From NCBI RefSeq assembly GCF_012273895.1, contig NC_052103.1, positions 3,472,001 through 3,536,000 of the forward strand: 64,000 nt of DNA, given 5' to 3'. The stretch comes from Zerene cesonia (taxonomy: Eukaryota > Arthropoda > Insecta > Lepidoptera > Pieridae). Under the pieces are notes generated by a model. That model saw only the letters and a list, made by a program, of their open reading frames with translations. It was not told the DNA's origin and ran no database searches. This document shows positions 1 through 10,799 of this stretch, piece by piece. A program made the position numbers and the translations under genes. Within the stretch, counting starts at the first letter, position 1. Every line of letters begins with the position of its first letter.

Positions 1-799
1 TCCCATATTACAATTTGAAGTGTTACCTCCCTCTCCAGACGCCAGTGACCTATTTTGTAGGGAATTGTATTTTTTGCCTTTTAATAATTAACGTATAACA
101 TTATGCGTTATATTACTGTAAAAGATTTTTTAATTATCTATTACACAAGTGAGATATTTGTATATATCTGGTAATTTGAAGAAAATATAAATAAACAGTG
201 ACACTATGAGACTCAAACATTTATATTATAAATTTTGGAAAAATAAAAATGATTTAAGAAATCAATGGTATTTTTTAAATTAGATTACCAAACTAATTTT
301 AAACGTCTCATATTCTAAATCAAATAAAAATAAATTATGTTAGAAACTACTGAAAAATATGTGTTGTTATTTTCTATAAGTATATTTCTGAATTAATTAA
401 TTACTTATGTATGTAGAATGTATTCAAAAGTATTAGTTAAAGTATTAATTTAATTATAATATATGATTCCTTAATATACTCAATACGTAGAGTATGCAGA
501 AATATTTCCTTTTTATTCAAAAATTAATTCAAAATCATTCAAAATATAATGCATACTATGTTATTTAATAAAATCTCAATTAGCTTAAAAATTAAACAGT
601 AACATTCATTACGAATTGCCAGTTACAAAATAAGTAAATAAATTAAATAATAATAAAAAAAATTTACATGCCATTCAAAGTTTCGCATAAAGTTATATTA
701 TAATTTAACAGTAACCAGATTCGAGTAATCAAATCACAGATTATCGTCGCAGTTTAAATAAAGCAGCTGTGGTGAATACACATAACAGATCTCAAGAAA
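1..799. other. AT-rich 5' flank of CRAL-TRIO copy 1
   Basis: Very AT-rich, with no exon-like frame and no recognisable repeat. The last ~65 bases before the copy 1 start should be its 5' leader or promoter. A CAGATTATC string at 737-745 recurs near the proposed start site of copy 3 (26452-26460) and may be a shared initiator, but I see no well-placed TATA box. The end of the preceding gene, if any, lies outside the window. Confidence 0.5.
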
Positions 800-3700
800 A
801 TGCAAGAAATACAAGGGAATAAGTTGTTACAATTACATTCAGATACTGTCGAGACTGTTAGGAGAAGCATCAATTTAGAAAAGGATAACGACAGGAGACA
901 TGCCATTGATATCTTGAAGAAATGGGTCGAGATGCAACCGCACTTCTTGAAAAAAGACTTTCGTTAGTATCTGTTATTTGTTTTTTGCTTCTTTGTTTGT
1001 TTGCGTCGCAATGATACGATTTTATAATTGTATTTGGAGATAGACGGATAAAGTACTCTTTAGCCCACATAGTCATGTAACTACTTAGGTTTATTTTAAT
1101 ACGCGGTGGAACATCCCATTCACAAAGAAATTTAATTTGGCTGATGCTTGTAATAAGGTATGTTGATTTTACTAATAATAGTATTGAATAAAACCGTCAT
1201 CCTCGACAATTATTATCAACAGAAATAGTTTCACGGCACTAGAGCAGCAGGTCTCCCAAGGGTATAACATAGCATGTTTGCGTATTTTATAAAATTAAAT
1301 AATATAGTTATTCAAAGTAAACTGTGTGTATAACACAAGAACTTGTTCAAAATAAAAAATAAACACACTTAAAATACATGGATAACAAATTTAATGCTTG
1401 CAAGATGAAGGTTTATAGGCCTTCTAGCTTTATATAGTAGAAACTGGTTTTGCTGGTATATTTGTATGAAATATGCCTATTTTACTTATTTAAACACAAA
1501 GTTTGCGAATAGTCTCCCTTAATCTTTAAAAAATAATACACTTAAACATCTGCAGTTGATAAAATGAACAAAACATACTCAGTTCTAACTCATTTCCGCA
1601 TAAAATGGTAAATAAAAGAAAATATACAAAATGATCAAAGTAAATTGAATGATCACATTCTATCCTATCCTACTAATATTACAAATGCAAAAGTTTGTGA
1701 GGATGGATGTATGTGTATGTGTATGTTTTCTACTCTTTCACTCAAAATCTACTACGCGTTCAGTAGTTTTTGCGTGAAAGAATAACAAATATCCATACAT
1801 ACATCTATCTATACTCACAAACTTTCGCGTCTATAACATTATTAGGATACTATAGCTGAAAACTGTTAAAGTCACGTAAATAAAGGTATGCTTTTCCTTT
1901 TATTAAAGCGGCAAGGTCAATGGTATAATATTATAAATATTTAATATATAATTAAATTCAAGGTCAATAAAACGGTTGTCATGGTCACAAATTAGACGGG
2001 CCAAATTTTTAGCAGTTGCTTTAGATTTAGCTAATTTGTAAGGAACCTTCAGTGTCGTGAATTAGACTCGCACCTTACCGGTTTTAATATTTATTGGTGC
2101 AAGTAACTGAGCGTTGCTTATTTATTTGTATATAACAGTTTATATTTATTTCAAATTCACATTGTTAACCCTTGGCATGCCTGGTGGGCATAAGTTACAC
2201 TGTATGCCTGGTGGGTCTCTCAGACCCCGATTTCAAAATAGCATTTTTTTCAATAAATTTTATTATGTTAGGTGATTTAATGATTCAAGACGCATGTTTA
2301 AAGGGCAAAAAAGAGATAGTAAAAAAATCATATTAGAAATTAATCAACTTTATTTAAATATTTGAAATTAAAGTTTAACTCAAATTTTTAAGCAAAATTT
2401 CGTGACTATAACTTTGTTAACATATAGTTAGTATCAAAAGTATTGAAATCATAATCAGACTTTAATCCAGTGTGAGGCACTATCATATACTTAATCTTAA
2501 TAACAAAATAATTAGTCTTCATCCCTTGCATTTACACTTTGTAAAGCTTTGGTTCGGTAACACTTTGCGCATTGAAAAATCGAGTAGACAAGACAAATGT
2601 GACAACTACATGTCTCACAAATGTACTGGGTTTTCCGATCTTTTTTCGAAGGACAAACGTATCATCTTTGTCAAACTCTTCTCCACTTGAATCAAATGCA
2701 GCTAAGTCTTCAACATCCAACTCTTGGAATAATAAACTTGCTATGTTCTCGTCTGTTAGTTGTTTATTCATGATTAAACTGAAAAAAATAAAATAGGATA
2801 ATGTAATGTACAAACTAATATTATTTAACGGACAAATTTCAATATTTATAAGAAAAAAGAAAAATAAATACTTACAAAATAAAGTCACGCCGTATGCCTG
2901 GTGGGGTCTGTGGGACCCGGAGGCACTTTACGCAAGTCCTTTTACGCTGATAGCTCACCGCGGACTGAGGAAGCGGGTGGAGGGCATTCCGCGGTTAGTA
3001 ACGGCCAGCTACTAAAAACGGTGAGGCTCGAAATTCAAATTTAAATGAACTACAACGTTTCGCGCGTTGGTATGGGTCTGACAGACCCTACCAGGCATGC
3101 CAAGGGTTAATGTTGTTTACGTGGTTTTAATCACATTTTTTGCCTTAATTTTCTTTTAATTTATAGATATAAATTTTTTTGTCAAATCTACCTATTGGTA
3201 GACATATATTCTCAGAATTATTATCATTATTTATTAAGGAAAGCCAACAGTTTTTCACACTGATACAAAATTATATTAAATCAAGAATAAATACATATAA
3301 CACTAACACCACATGCTATATAAAAAACGGTTTAGAAAATTAATTAAATTATCACAATGACGACTTGAAACATTTCCTCAAATAAACAATAGGCTTTCGC
3401 ATGGTATTTCATAATAAACTTAATATATTTCTATTTAATATTCACACGTGACATACTGGACTTAGATTCCTATGTCCCCTGGCTGGGTAGAGGGCATCCA
3501 CAGTGCTTCACCAGCAATCCTATCGTGAGCTTCCCTTTTTACTTTACACGTAACTAATATAATTATCCGACATATATTCTATAATTTCTTCGTCCACAGC
3601 TGACACATATTTGGAATCCTGTATTATAACATCAAAAGGGTCCATAGAAAACGCTAAGAAGCGACTCGACAAAATGTGCACAATAAAAACTCTGATGCCT

Positions 3701-6700
3701 GAATTTTTCGAGGAAATAAACCCTAAAAGTGACTTTGACGTTATGTTTGACGTTGTGTAAGTATATTTTAAACAAAATTCAACAAGGTGAATTAGTCCTA
3801 AAAGTGACTATTCATGGATGTAAAGTATAGAATTATATCGTATGTACCCGAATAATGATTCTTGACCCCATGTTCGCTGATGAGTTCAATCTGGGGTTAT
3901 TGAAGGGTAGATGGGACATGGTGGCAGGTACCTTCTAGCGAAGCGCGCTGCATCTTTGACTACATTTTAGGCTCAGGCTTCCCCATTGTTCATATAAAAA
4001 GATATGATAAACATAAATATTCGTATAACAGTAAACGATGAAGGTGCAAAAGACTAAGTATATTATTTCAGTTTATAATTACGATAACCCGTTCAAAACT
4101 TATAATAATATGACGTTCTTAACTTAATATATCTACTCCTTTGTATTAATCACAGGCGACTAAATATAAGAACATAAAAAAAAAAAAATTTTTCATGTCA
4201 TAATCCGCTATGGAGCTGATGGTGAGCGCTACCACCGCCCATGAACATTTAAAGAGACGTAAAGTCAATTGCAGATCTTACGCCTCTACAAATAGATTGC
4301 CGAGTTAAAATTGGGAAGGGATTGAGAAAGGTTTGATGATGAGAGGAATAAAGGAAAGGACTGGGAAGGATAAGGAAAAGGAAATGGGCCTCCGGCTCCC
4401 CCACTCACTGTACGAAACACAATAGCATGCTATTATTTCACGCCGGTTTTCTGTGGAGGTGTGGTACTTCCCCGCAGCAAGCTGGCCCAATTCGTGCCGA
4501 AGCATGCTCGACTTCCACAATAAAATATATATTAAGTGACAAAGATTAACGTTTTATTTAATCTCGCAGAAATGTGGCGATCTGCCCGAAATTAACTAGG
4601 GAACATCATCGATTGTTCATGGCGAAAGGTTTGAAGACACCTACTGAGCCGCAGCATATCACTTTGGTGTATAAATTTTGCATTCTTGTAAGTGTATTAT
4701 GAATAGTATTACTATTTAATTTAATTGAATTTATTCTTCTGTAAGGTGTTAGTTTTAGTTTTAGCAAATTATTTGTTACACATTATATTTTACGTACATT
4801 AAAAGGTGTACAAATTTAGAGAAAGAGTAGCAACAAATCGGAATACCTACCGTTAAAAGGGACTCAGTTAAGTCTAAGGTCGATAGCTATCATACCTAAT
4901 TTTTGTCTTATTTATATCTGATCACCATATATGATCCTTACTTACCAATTAATATGAAAGCGCAAAAGTAAATTTGTCTGTTTGTCCTCTTACAACTTTC
5001 CTTCACGCTTCAACCACTTATCCAATTTGGATGAAACCAGGTATCAACCCGAAAGGACATATAATAGTTTTTAATTCGGAAATCCTAGCGGAACGGGATA
5101 CATGCGGATGAAACACTAGGACTGTAAATTTTTTTTTTTTTTTTGCTTTGAAAGCTAGTGTGTGTAAAATTATTATTGAAATAAAAAAAACTGTAAATCC
5201 AAAAGTACTAATTGGATTTTTTATTTATTTAGAGATATTACCTATAAGGTTCCTAATATGAATTATGTTAATGTGTTTGTATAGATAATAAATCTTATAA
5301 TCCAGATTTCGGAGTACGCCAGGAGGCATGACTACGTCGATGGTTTCCGAGTTGTGTATGAACTAAGCGCATTGGACTTAGTTAAATTTGTTTCTAACAT
5401 CAATGTCGTCGAATTGAGACAAGCTTTGAGTATTTATATGGTGAGGAATAACAGCTTTACAACGATGTTATTTTTAAGAATTATTACCGGATGCCTATTT
5501 CCTTTTCCTCACCCCTCCCAGTCCATTCCTTCTTTCATGTCGTCAATTCCCTTATCCCTTTCCTCTTGTAAGCGGGCTCAGTTCAATCAAATTGCAATTG
5601 CATAAAAACTATTTTATTTTTATTTTATTTTATTTTATTTTATTATTAAAAGCAATTACATTTTTATATGATGTAATTTTTTCTACAATTTATTTTGCTA
5701 TAAGTAATGAATTCCATTATATAACGCTGATTTTTTAAGCCACATAATTAAATGATGAAATTTTATTTGCACTCAAGTAAAATACTTAATTTGTTTGTTT
5801 ATCAATGTAAGCGGTTCAGTTTTTCTCTCCTTTAAATAATACTCTTGGTTTCAGGATGGCTATGGTATGAAGTTAAAGGGTATTCACTTGATCACACAGT
5901 CAAAAGCAATCGATCTTCTAGTTCAGATCTTCAAACAGATTCTAAAACCGAAATTAGCGAGTCGCATACACATTCATAAGTCTTGTGATGAATTGCATGA
6001 TCTCATTGGAAAGGAGGTGCTTCCAGTAGAATTTGGAGGTTATGAAAAATCTATCAAAGAACTTCAAGGTGGGTTTACTTACATTTGTACTTTTATCCCA
6101 ATTTCAACCTTATAATATTTGGTTTTAGTGAAAAGTTGCCCTGTTCTACCCTAGACCTATTAATGTTCTCATTCCAAATATCTTTTAAATTGGTCTGTCG
6201 TTAAATTCATGTCGAATAACCTGTGAGAAAACTCGATAGACGAAATTAACAATGTTTATGTATTTTTTACATTTAAACGGTTTAAAAACACCATACTTAT
6301 CGTTTATTTAATATTTTAAAAGTATTCGGAGGAATGAATAGTAGAACAATACTAATCTAAGAGGACATCAGACTCAAAGTCCGATGAGTCGTTTTTCAAA
6401 AATTATAAGGTCTCCCCGTGACCACGCTCGCTGTAAAGTGTTCGAAACTTCGGGTTAATAATATAATGAATAAATTGCGTTTAAAATCCATTAAAAAGTT
6501 TTTAATTTCTAAATGTATAATACTCGCCTAAAATCAAACACAAGAAAATACTAAGTGCTGTAGTTAAAACTGCTGCACTGATTGTACAAGTTCATGCTTT
6601 AACAAACAATTATTTAAAACTTATCAAACATTTTCACCATATTATTTTAAGTCAATGATGTAAAAGAATCGTTTATAAAATTCAAATCATATTCGGGTCA

Positions 6701-8637
6701 GCTATTTAGTACAAAGTACTTACTGTCCACTTAGACCATACATTAATTAATTAATTACATGGACTAAACTAATTGAAATGTAAGTCATTAACGAACCACT
6801 ACTGAGAGCCTTGACCGTAAAATGCTAGTTCTACTACAAACTTGTTTTAATTCAAATATTAGTAATTTGCGACATTTGAATTAATTTTTTAGGTTTATCT
6901 ATAATTTAATCTATAATAAGGTTATTTAAAATAATAATAATAATATAGTTATAAAAAAACTAAATAAAAACATTCCTTATTTATAGTATTAATTAAATTG
7001 TATCACTTGCTCTTTTACCGGCTATGCGTAAATAAATTATCTAACCCTACAAAGTTTGAAATAAATCTGTCCGTTTAAATTGAATCTAACGTATCGGTTA
7101 TATACCTAATAACCTATAGGTGAAGCTCACACAAACGCGCTAATTATACTATATAAAGCATCTATATATATATAATTCTCGTGTCACAATGTTAATTACC
7201 ATACTCCTCCAAAACGGCTGGATTGATTCTCACGAAATTTTGTGTACATACCAGGTAGGTCTGAGAATCGGCCATCATCAATTTTCATACCCCTAAATGA
7301 TAAGAGTAAGGAAGAACAGCGTTTGCCGGGTCAGCTAGTAATACATAATATGACAAGTCGTTACAGAAATATGTAACATACTAGCATTATGCCTATACTT
7401 CACCTGCGCGAGTTAGACACTAAGATATGAATATTAAAAATTGATGACATAATATATCACTAATTTTACACCGTAGCTTCGTCCACGGTGTCAAAGAAAA
7501 GGGGCTTCAGAGATATAATCTATTTTATGTTTTTTCTTGGGTGCAATATTATCTTATTACAAAATTTCATCCAAATCGGATCAAGGGTTAAGACTTGAAA
7601 GAGAAACACACCAACAATTCCTTCCACGCTTATAAATTTATTGGACTAAGAGATTTTTATTAATTGTATTAAGTAGCATTACATATAAAAAATATAAATA
7701 AAAAACCTAATACTGTTTATAGCAACGTTTAAGGCAACGTGTATAGCAACGTAGGGTGTTCTCAAAATTATCCAATTAATTATCTTCGAATATATTCAAG
7801 ATATTAAAATTATTGTTTTATTAGGGAAATTATAATTTAGCATGTTTCTATAAAAAGCCGATTATAACTGTATAAAAATAGATCTTAATCGTTCGTAATT
7901 ATAAAAATAGGTTCAATTAATGTCAAATTATTTATTATAATTTTTTTTTTTTTATTGAATGTTCTCATTTTAAAACAAACAAAGTCGCTTTCTCTGCCCC
8001 TATGTCCCTTTGTATGCTTAAATCTTTAAAACTTGGTAACGGATTTTAATGGGTATTTTTGTAATAGATAGAAAGATTCAAGAGGAAGGTTCATATGTGT
8101 AATAACATCTATTAAACTACTCTGAAATAACGCGTGCGAAGCCGGACTAAAGCTAGTATAACTATATAGTAGTATTATTATACTACTTCTTACCTCTACT
8201 TACTTCAATAATAACTTTTGCAATAATATATCATTGATTTAAATCAAAATAAACCAATGTTTATTACTATATTTATAAGACAGTTCTGAGGCGCGTATTT
8301 CAATATAAATTAAACTTAATTTACTCAAATATAACTAATGTAGACAAATCCATTCTATTTATAAATTCTGGGAGATTATAATGTTAATTTAAACACAATC
8401 AAACAAAATAAAGCTGATAAATAAAGTCTGATCGAAGCTGTTTTCAGAATGATGTGTTAATAGCATTAAATTGTAATTTTAGATGAATGGATCAACGTTT
8501 TAGCGTCAAAGGAAAATATGGACTACATGCGTGAAATGAGGGGAGCAAAAACCAATGAAAGTCTTCGTCAGTCTGATCGGTTTAATGCTGAGTACGCTGG
8601 GATGCCTGGAACATTCCGAGTGTTGAGTGTAGATTAA
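800..8637 (+). CDS. CRAL-TRIO domain protein, alpha-TTP-like, array copy 1 (313 aa, 6 exons)
   Basis: Predicted cytosolic hydrophobic-ligand carrier of the Sec14/CRAL-TRIO family. Exons: 800-962, 3600-3756, 4570-4687, 5306-5440, 5855-6068 and 8483-8637, joined in phases 1, 2, 0, 0, 1 by GT-AG introns. The total is 942 nt ending in TAA. The start MQEIQGNKLLQLHSDT matches copy 3 in type. Residues ~10-105 form the helical N-terminal region (SKGSIENAKKRLD at 66-78). Residues ~107-290 form the lipid-binding domain, with KLKGIH at 197-202, LKPKLASR at 221-228, LPVEFGG at 247-253 and a PGTFRVLSVD tail. K197, K199, K224 and R228 have the same spacing as the alpha-TTP phosphoinositide-binding residues. 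There is no signal peptide or membrane segment. Intron 1 (2.6 kb) holds a piggyBac-like element. Intron 5 (2.4 kb) holds repeats 6357-6514 and 7162-7340 and otherwise nothing recognisable. The family call is firm; the ligand is unknown. Confidence 0.93.
1668..1847. repeat. Fold-back pair of retroelement 3' ends
   Basis: The left half begins CCTACTAATATTACAAATGC and contains CTTTCACTCAAAATCTACTA. The right half is its near reverse complement (AGTAGTTTTTGCGTGAAAGA, then ATTATTAGGA). These are the 3' ends of the dispersed short element called family A here (best copy 14961-15162), arranged as an inverted repeat. It lies in intron 1 of copy 1. Confidence 0.7.
2165..3110. mobile_element. Non-autonomous piggyBac-like transposon with TTAA target duplication
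   Basis: TTAA sits at 2165-2168 and again at 3107-3110. Between them the ends are inverted repeats: CCCTTGGCATGCCTGGT at 2169 onward, and its reverse complement ending at 3106. Subterminal copies of TGCCTGGTGGG followed by AGACCC or GGACCC lie at 2212-2229 and 2895-2920. TTAA duplication plus a CCC-starting TIR is characteristic of piggyBac elements. The ~0.94 kb interior holds only an N-terminal transposase-like frame (2532-2771, minus strand), so this copy cannot encode a full transposase. It sits in intron 1 of copy 1. Confidence 0.85.
2532..2771 (-). pseudogene. piggyBac-like transposase N-terminal fragment
   Basis: The minus-strand frame starts MNKQLTDENIASLLFQELD, continues with an acidic serine-rich stretch (DSSGEEFDKDD) and stops after 79 codons. 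Start, leucine-rich opening and acidic tract resemble the N-terminus of piggyBac-family transposases. The catalytic DDD region and the C-terminal zinc-binding region are absent. It lies wholly inside the TTAA-bounded element 2169-3106. I treat it as a deletion remnant; a short regulatory peptide is possible but unsupported. Confidence 0.6.
4194..4521 (-). repeat. LINE 3'-tail copy (family L)
   Basis: In reverse complement it reads GTGGAAGTCGAGCATGCT... through CCTTTCCTTTATTCCTCTCATC to the poly-A-like end near 4194. The same ~330 bp sequence recurs at 9318-9585, 34372-34673, 37979-38317 and 48043-48355. I take it as the 3' untranslated end of a non-LTR retrotransposon. It lies in intron 2 of copy 1. 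Confidence 0.7.
4934..5120 (-). repeat. Degenerate short retroelement tail
   Basis: Resembles the family A layout on the minus strand: an ATATGAAAGCGCAAAAGTAAATT start, a CCAATTTGGATGAAACCAGGTA middle and a GGATACATGCGGATGAAAC end. Diverged. It lies in intron 3 of copy 1. Confidence 0.5.
5611..5647. repeat. (TTTTA)n microsatellite
   Basis: About seven tandem TTTTA units in intron 4 of copy 1. Just upstream (~5490-5580) is a pyrimidine-rich fragment resembling family L. Confidence 0.8.
6357..6514. repeat. Dispersed repeat ending AAGTTTTTAATTTCT
   Basis: Contains CCGTGACCACGCTCGCTGTA, a GTGTTCGAAACTTCGGGTT segment and an end reading ATAATGAATAAATTGCGTTT..AAGTTTTTAATTTCT. The last ~55 bases recur at 18517-18575. 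Probably a retroelement 3' end. It lies in intron 5 of copy 1. Confidence 0.5.
7162..7340 (-). repeat. Short retroelement tail, family B (RTE-like)
   Basis: The minus strand begins CTAGCTGACCCGGCAAACGC and runs through a TTATCATTTAGGGGTATGAA block to GACACGAGAATTATATATA. A second copy is at 13901-14081. The CTAGCTG(A/C)CCCGGCAAACG opening is common to RTE-type tails in Lepidoptera. It lies in intron 5 of copy 1. Confidence 0.65.
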
Positions 8638-8780
8638 AATAACACGTATGTTATAATGAATATATGGATATATTTTGCTTATTTTAATTTTTACCTCGAA
8701 GAGTGTAATTAATTGCTTATTTCTTAATATGGTTTACATCATATCATTTAGAAATGTTGTTTCATTTGAATTCAGAACTA

Positions 8781-8786
8781 AATAAA
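8781..8786 (+). terminator. Polyadenylation signal AATAAA of copy 1
   Basis: First AATAAA after the stop codon, 144 bases downstream of it. Position is reasonable for a 3' UTR. Not proven. Confidence 0.5.
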
Positions 8787-9317
8787 ATAAATGAATATAT
8801 AAATGTGTTCATTGTTTTGCAACCATATCATTAATTTATAATGATCCACTGACTACAAAACTTTTCGAAAAATATGTTTCGATTGTCGGTGGCCCCCCCT
8901 TCACATGATACTATTAATTTTATGTTTTAACAAACAATTAACAATAAGTTTTATTACATTGTTATTGTATTATTATTAAGATTTTATACTTTTCCTTTAT
9001 TGTAATTAGAAGAAGTACCTAGAATACTGATACAATGAAAATTAATTAGTATATCATAAAACTGTATTTGCGAACATTATTGTGATAATTTATGTATTTT
9101 GTAAAAGCTTCGTATTTCTATATAATAAACATATTATCTATTGAATAATGGCAATTTTACAATTGATCTGTTTTTAATTTTTTATGTGTATTATACTTAT
9201 GTATATCTTTAGTATTTTGTAATTACGCACTAATGATGATTAGAAAAATTGTACATTAAAACTTTCTTAGGTCGAATATGTTAATAAAGTGCTACCTACT
9301 CAAGTTCTGCTTATTCT

Positions 9318-9857
9318 TTTTTTTTTTTTATTGTGGGACAGTCCATGAACATTCGCAGAGGCTCAGACCTCTGACAATGCTCTTCCCGCTTTTAAGCGAT
9401 AAGGGATATGGAAATAATTGATGACTGGAAAGAAGGAATGGCCTGGGAAGAGCGAAGAGAAGGAAATAGGCCTCCGGCTCCCCCAGTCACCCTACGAAAC
9501 ACGATAGCAAGCTATTATTTCACGCCGGTTTTCTGTCTGTGTGTTTCGGGCGTGTAGTACTTCCCCGGTGCGAGCTGGCCCAATGTGGCGTGAAATAGCA
9601 TTCTGCTGTGTTTCGTTCAGTGAGTGGGTGAGCCGGAGTCCCACATCCTTTTCCTTGCCTTCCCAGTCCTTTCCTTTATTCCTCTTGCCAATCCTTTCTG
9701 AATCCCTTCCCAAAAAGTCGGCAATCCATTTGTAGAGGCGTAAGGTCTGCAAGGACCTTATGCCTCTCTAAATATTCATGGGCGGTGGTAGCGCTTACCA
9801 TTACGAGTCCCATCAAATCCATTGCCGACTGTGACATAAAAACAAAAATAAAAAAAA
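9318..9857. repeat. Head-to-head inverted pair of LINE 3'-tail copies
   Basis: Two family L tails face away from each other. The left one (9318-9585) is on the minus strand, starting at an oligo-T run. The right one (~9586-9857) is on the plus strand, ending GTGACATAAAAACAAAAATA. They abut at CAATG|TGGCG near 9585, making a long imperfect palindrome. It could be two insertions or one inverted-dimer insertion. Confidence 0.75.
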
Positions 9858-10799
9858 CAAGCATAAAATTACAATTAATGTCACGTGAGCAGGGTCAAAG
9901 CTGCGTTATCTCTCTACGACCATATTTATTTGCACAAGGCCAAAGTTGTTACGCATATTGATTTAATCAAATGACACATTTAAGCTTGCAAAATAAAAAT
10001 AACAGATAAAAAACTTTCCACAAAATAGGTCATAGTTTTATTTTTGATTTTCATCAAGTTACTTAATTAATGATTGCCTTCTTTCAACCCTGTTGACAGC
10101 AGAATAGAATCTAACTTGAAAATTTCATTTATTAACCTTACCCAACATATCCGAAGAGACTTTTCAGTCCCTTTTCGGTCGAAGGGTTGTTTAGCTCGTG
10201 TACATATTATTATATGCCTATAGCATTCAGGGTTCATTTACATATCCGTCTATCTATATATTTGTCCAGTAGTTCATGAGATTAGCGTGTTCAAACAAAC
10301 AGACTATTCGGCTTTATATTATGAATGTAGAAAAATGTATATTGTTTAATTTATGGTTATTGCTTTTGACCATCTTGTATTTTAAAAATATGCCACCCAA
10401 AAATTTAAAAATATTTATGGCGTGTACACAATGCGACGTGTAACGTGTGGTATAATTTGAAATTCGAAAACTGGCACATAACAAAATACAAATAAAAAAA
10501 AATGCTTTATCGAATTCGAATTTCAAAATGGGATATTTGACGTAAATGATATATAATTCATACACAAAAACAGAGTTTCTTAAAGTAACTAGTTCCTAAA
10601 TCGGTTCCATGTTTTTGTTATTATTGTATAATGATTCACGGTCAATAATACGAGAGAGCAGCTATGACAAAGCTCATTAATATATTCTAAGCCAACAACC
10701 GACTGTCAAAAGCATTAAACGCAATCTGCGGCTGATCTTACATCTAAGTGGTTGATTCGAATACGCTCGGAATAATAATAATTTAGTACAATTTCTACA

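Larger units (their letters stand above)
8638..10799. other. Intergenic region, copy 1 to copy 2
   Basis: Holds the copy 1 3' UTR with AATAAA at 8781-8786, the head-to-head LINE-tail pair 9318-9857, and a short retroelement fragment ~10200-10325 (CCAGTAGTTCATGAGATTAG). The rest is AT-rich. No clear TATA box is seen upstream of copy 2, and no exon-like frame. Confidence 0.6.

Noticed and set aside
6370..6460. Hammerhead ribozyme-like CCGATGAGTC..CGAAAC
   Set aside because: The core should read CTGATGA. Here the second base is C, and the stem II and III pairings do not close. A covariance-model search would be decisive.
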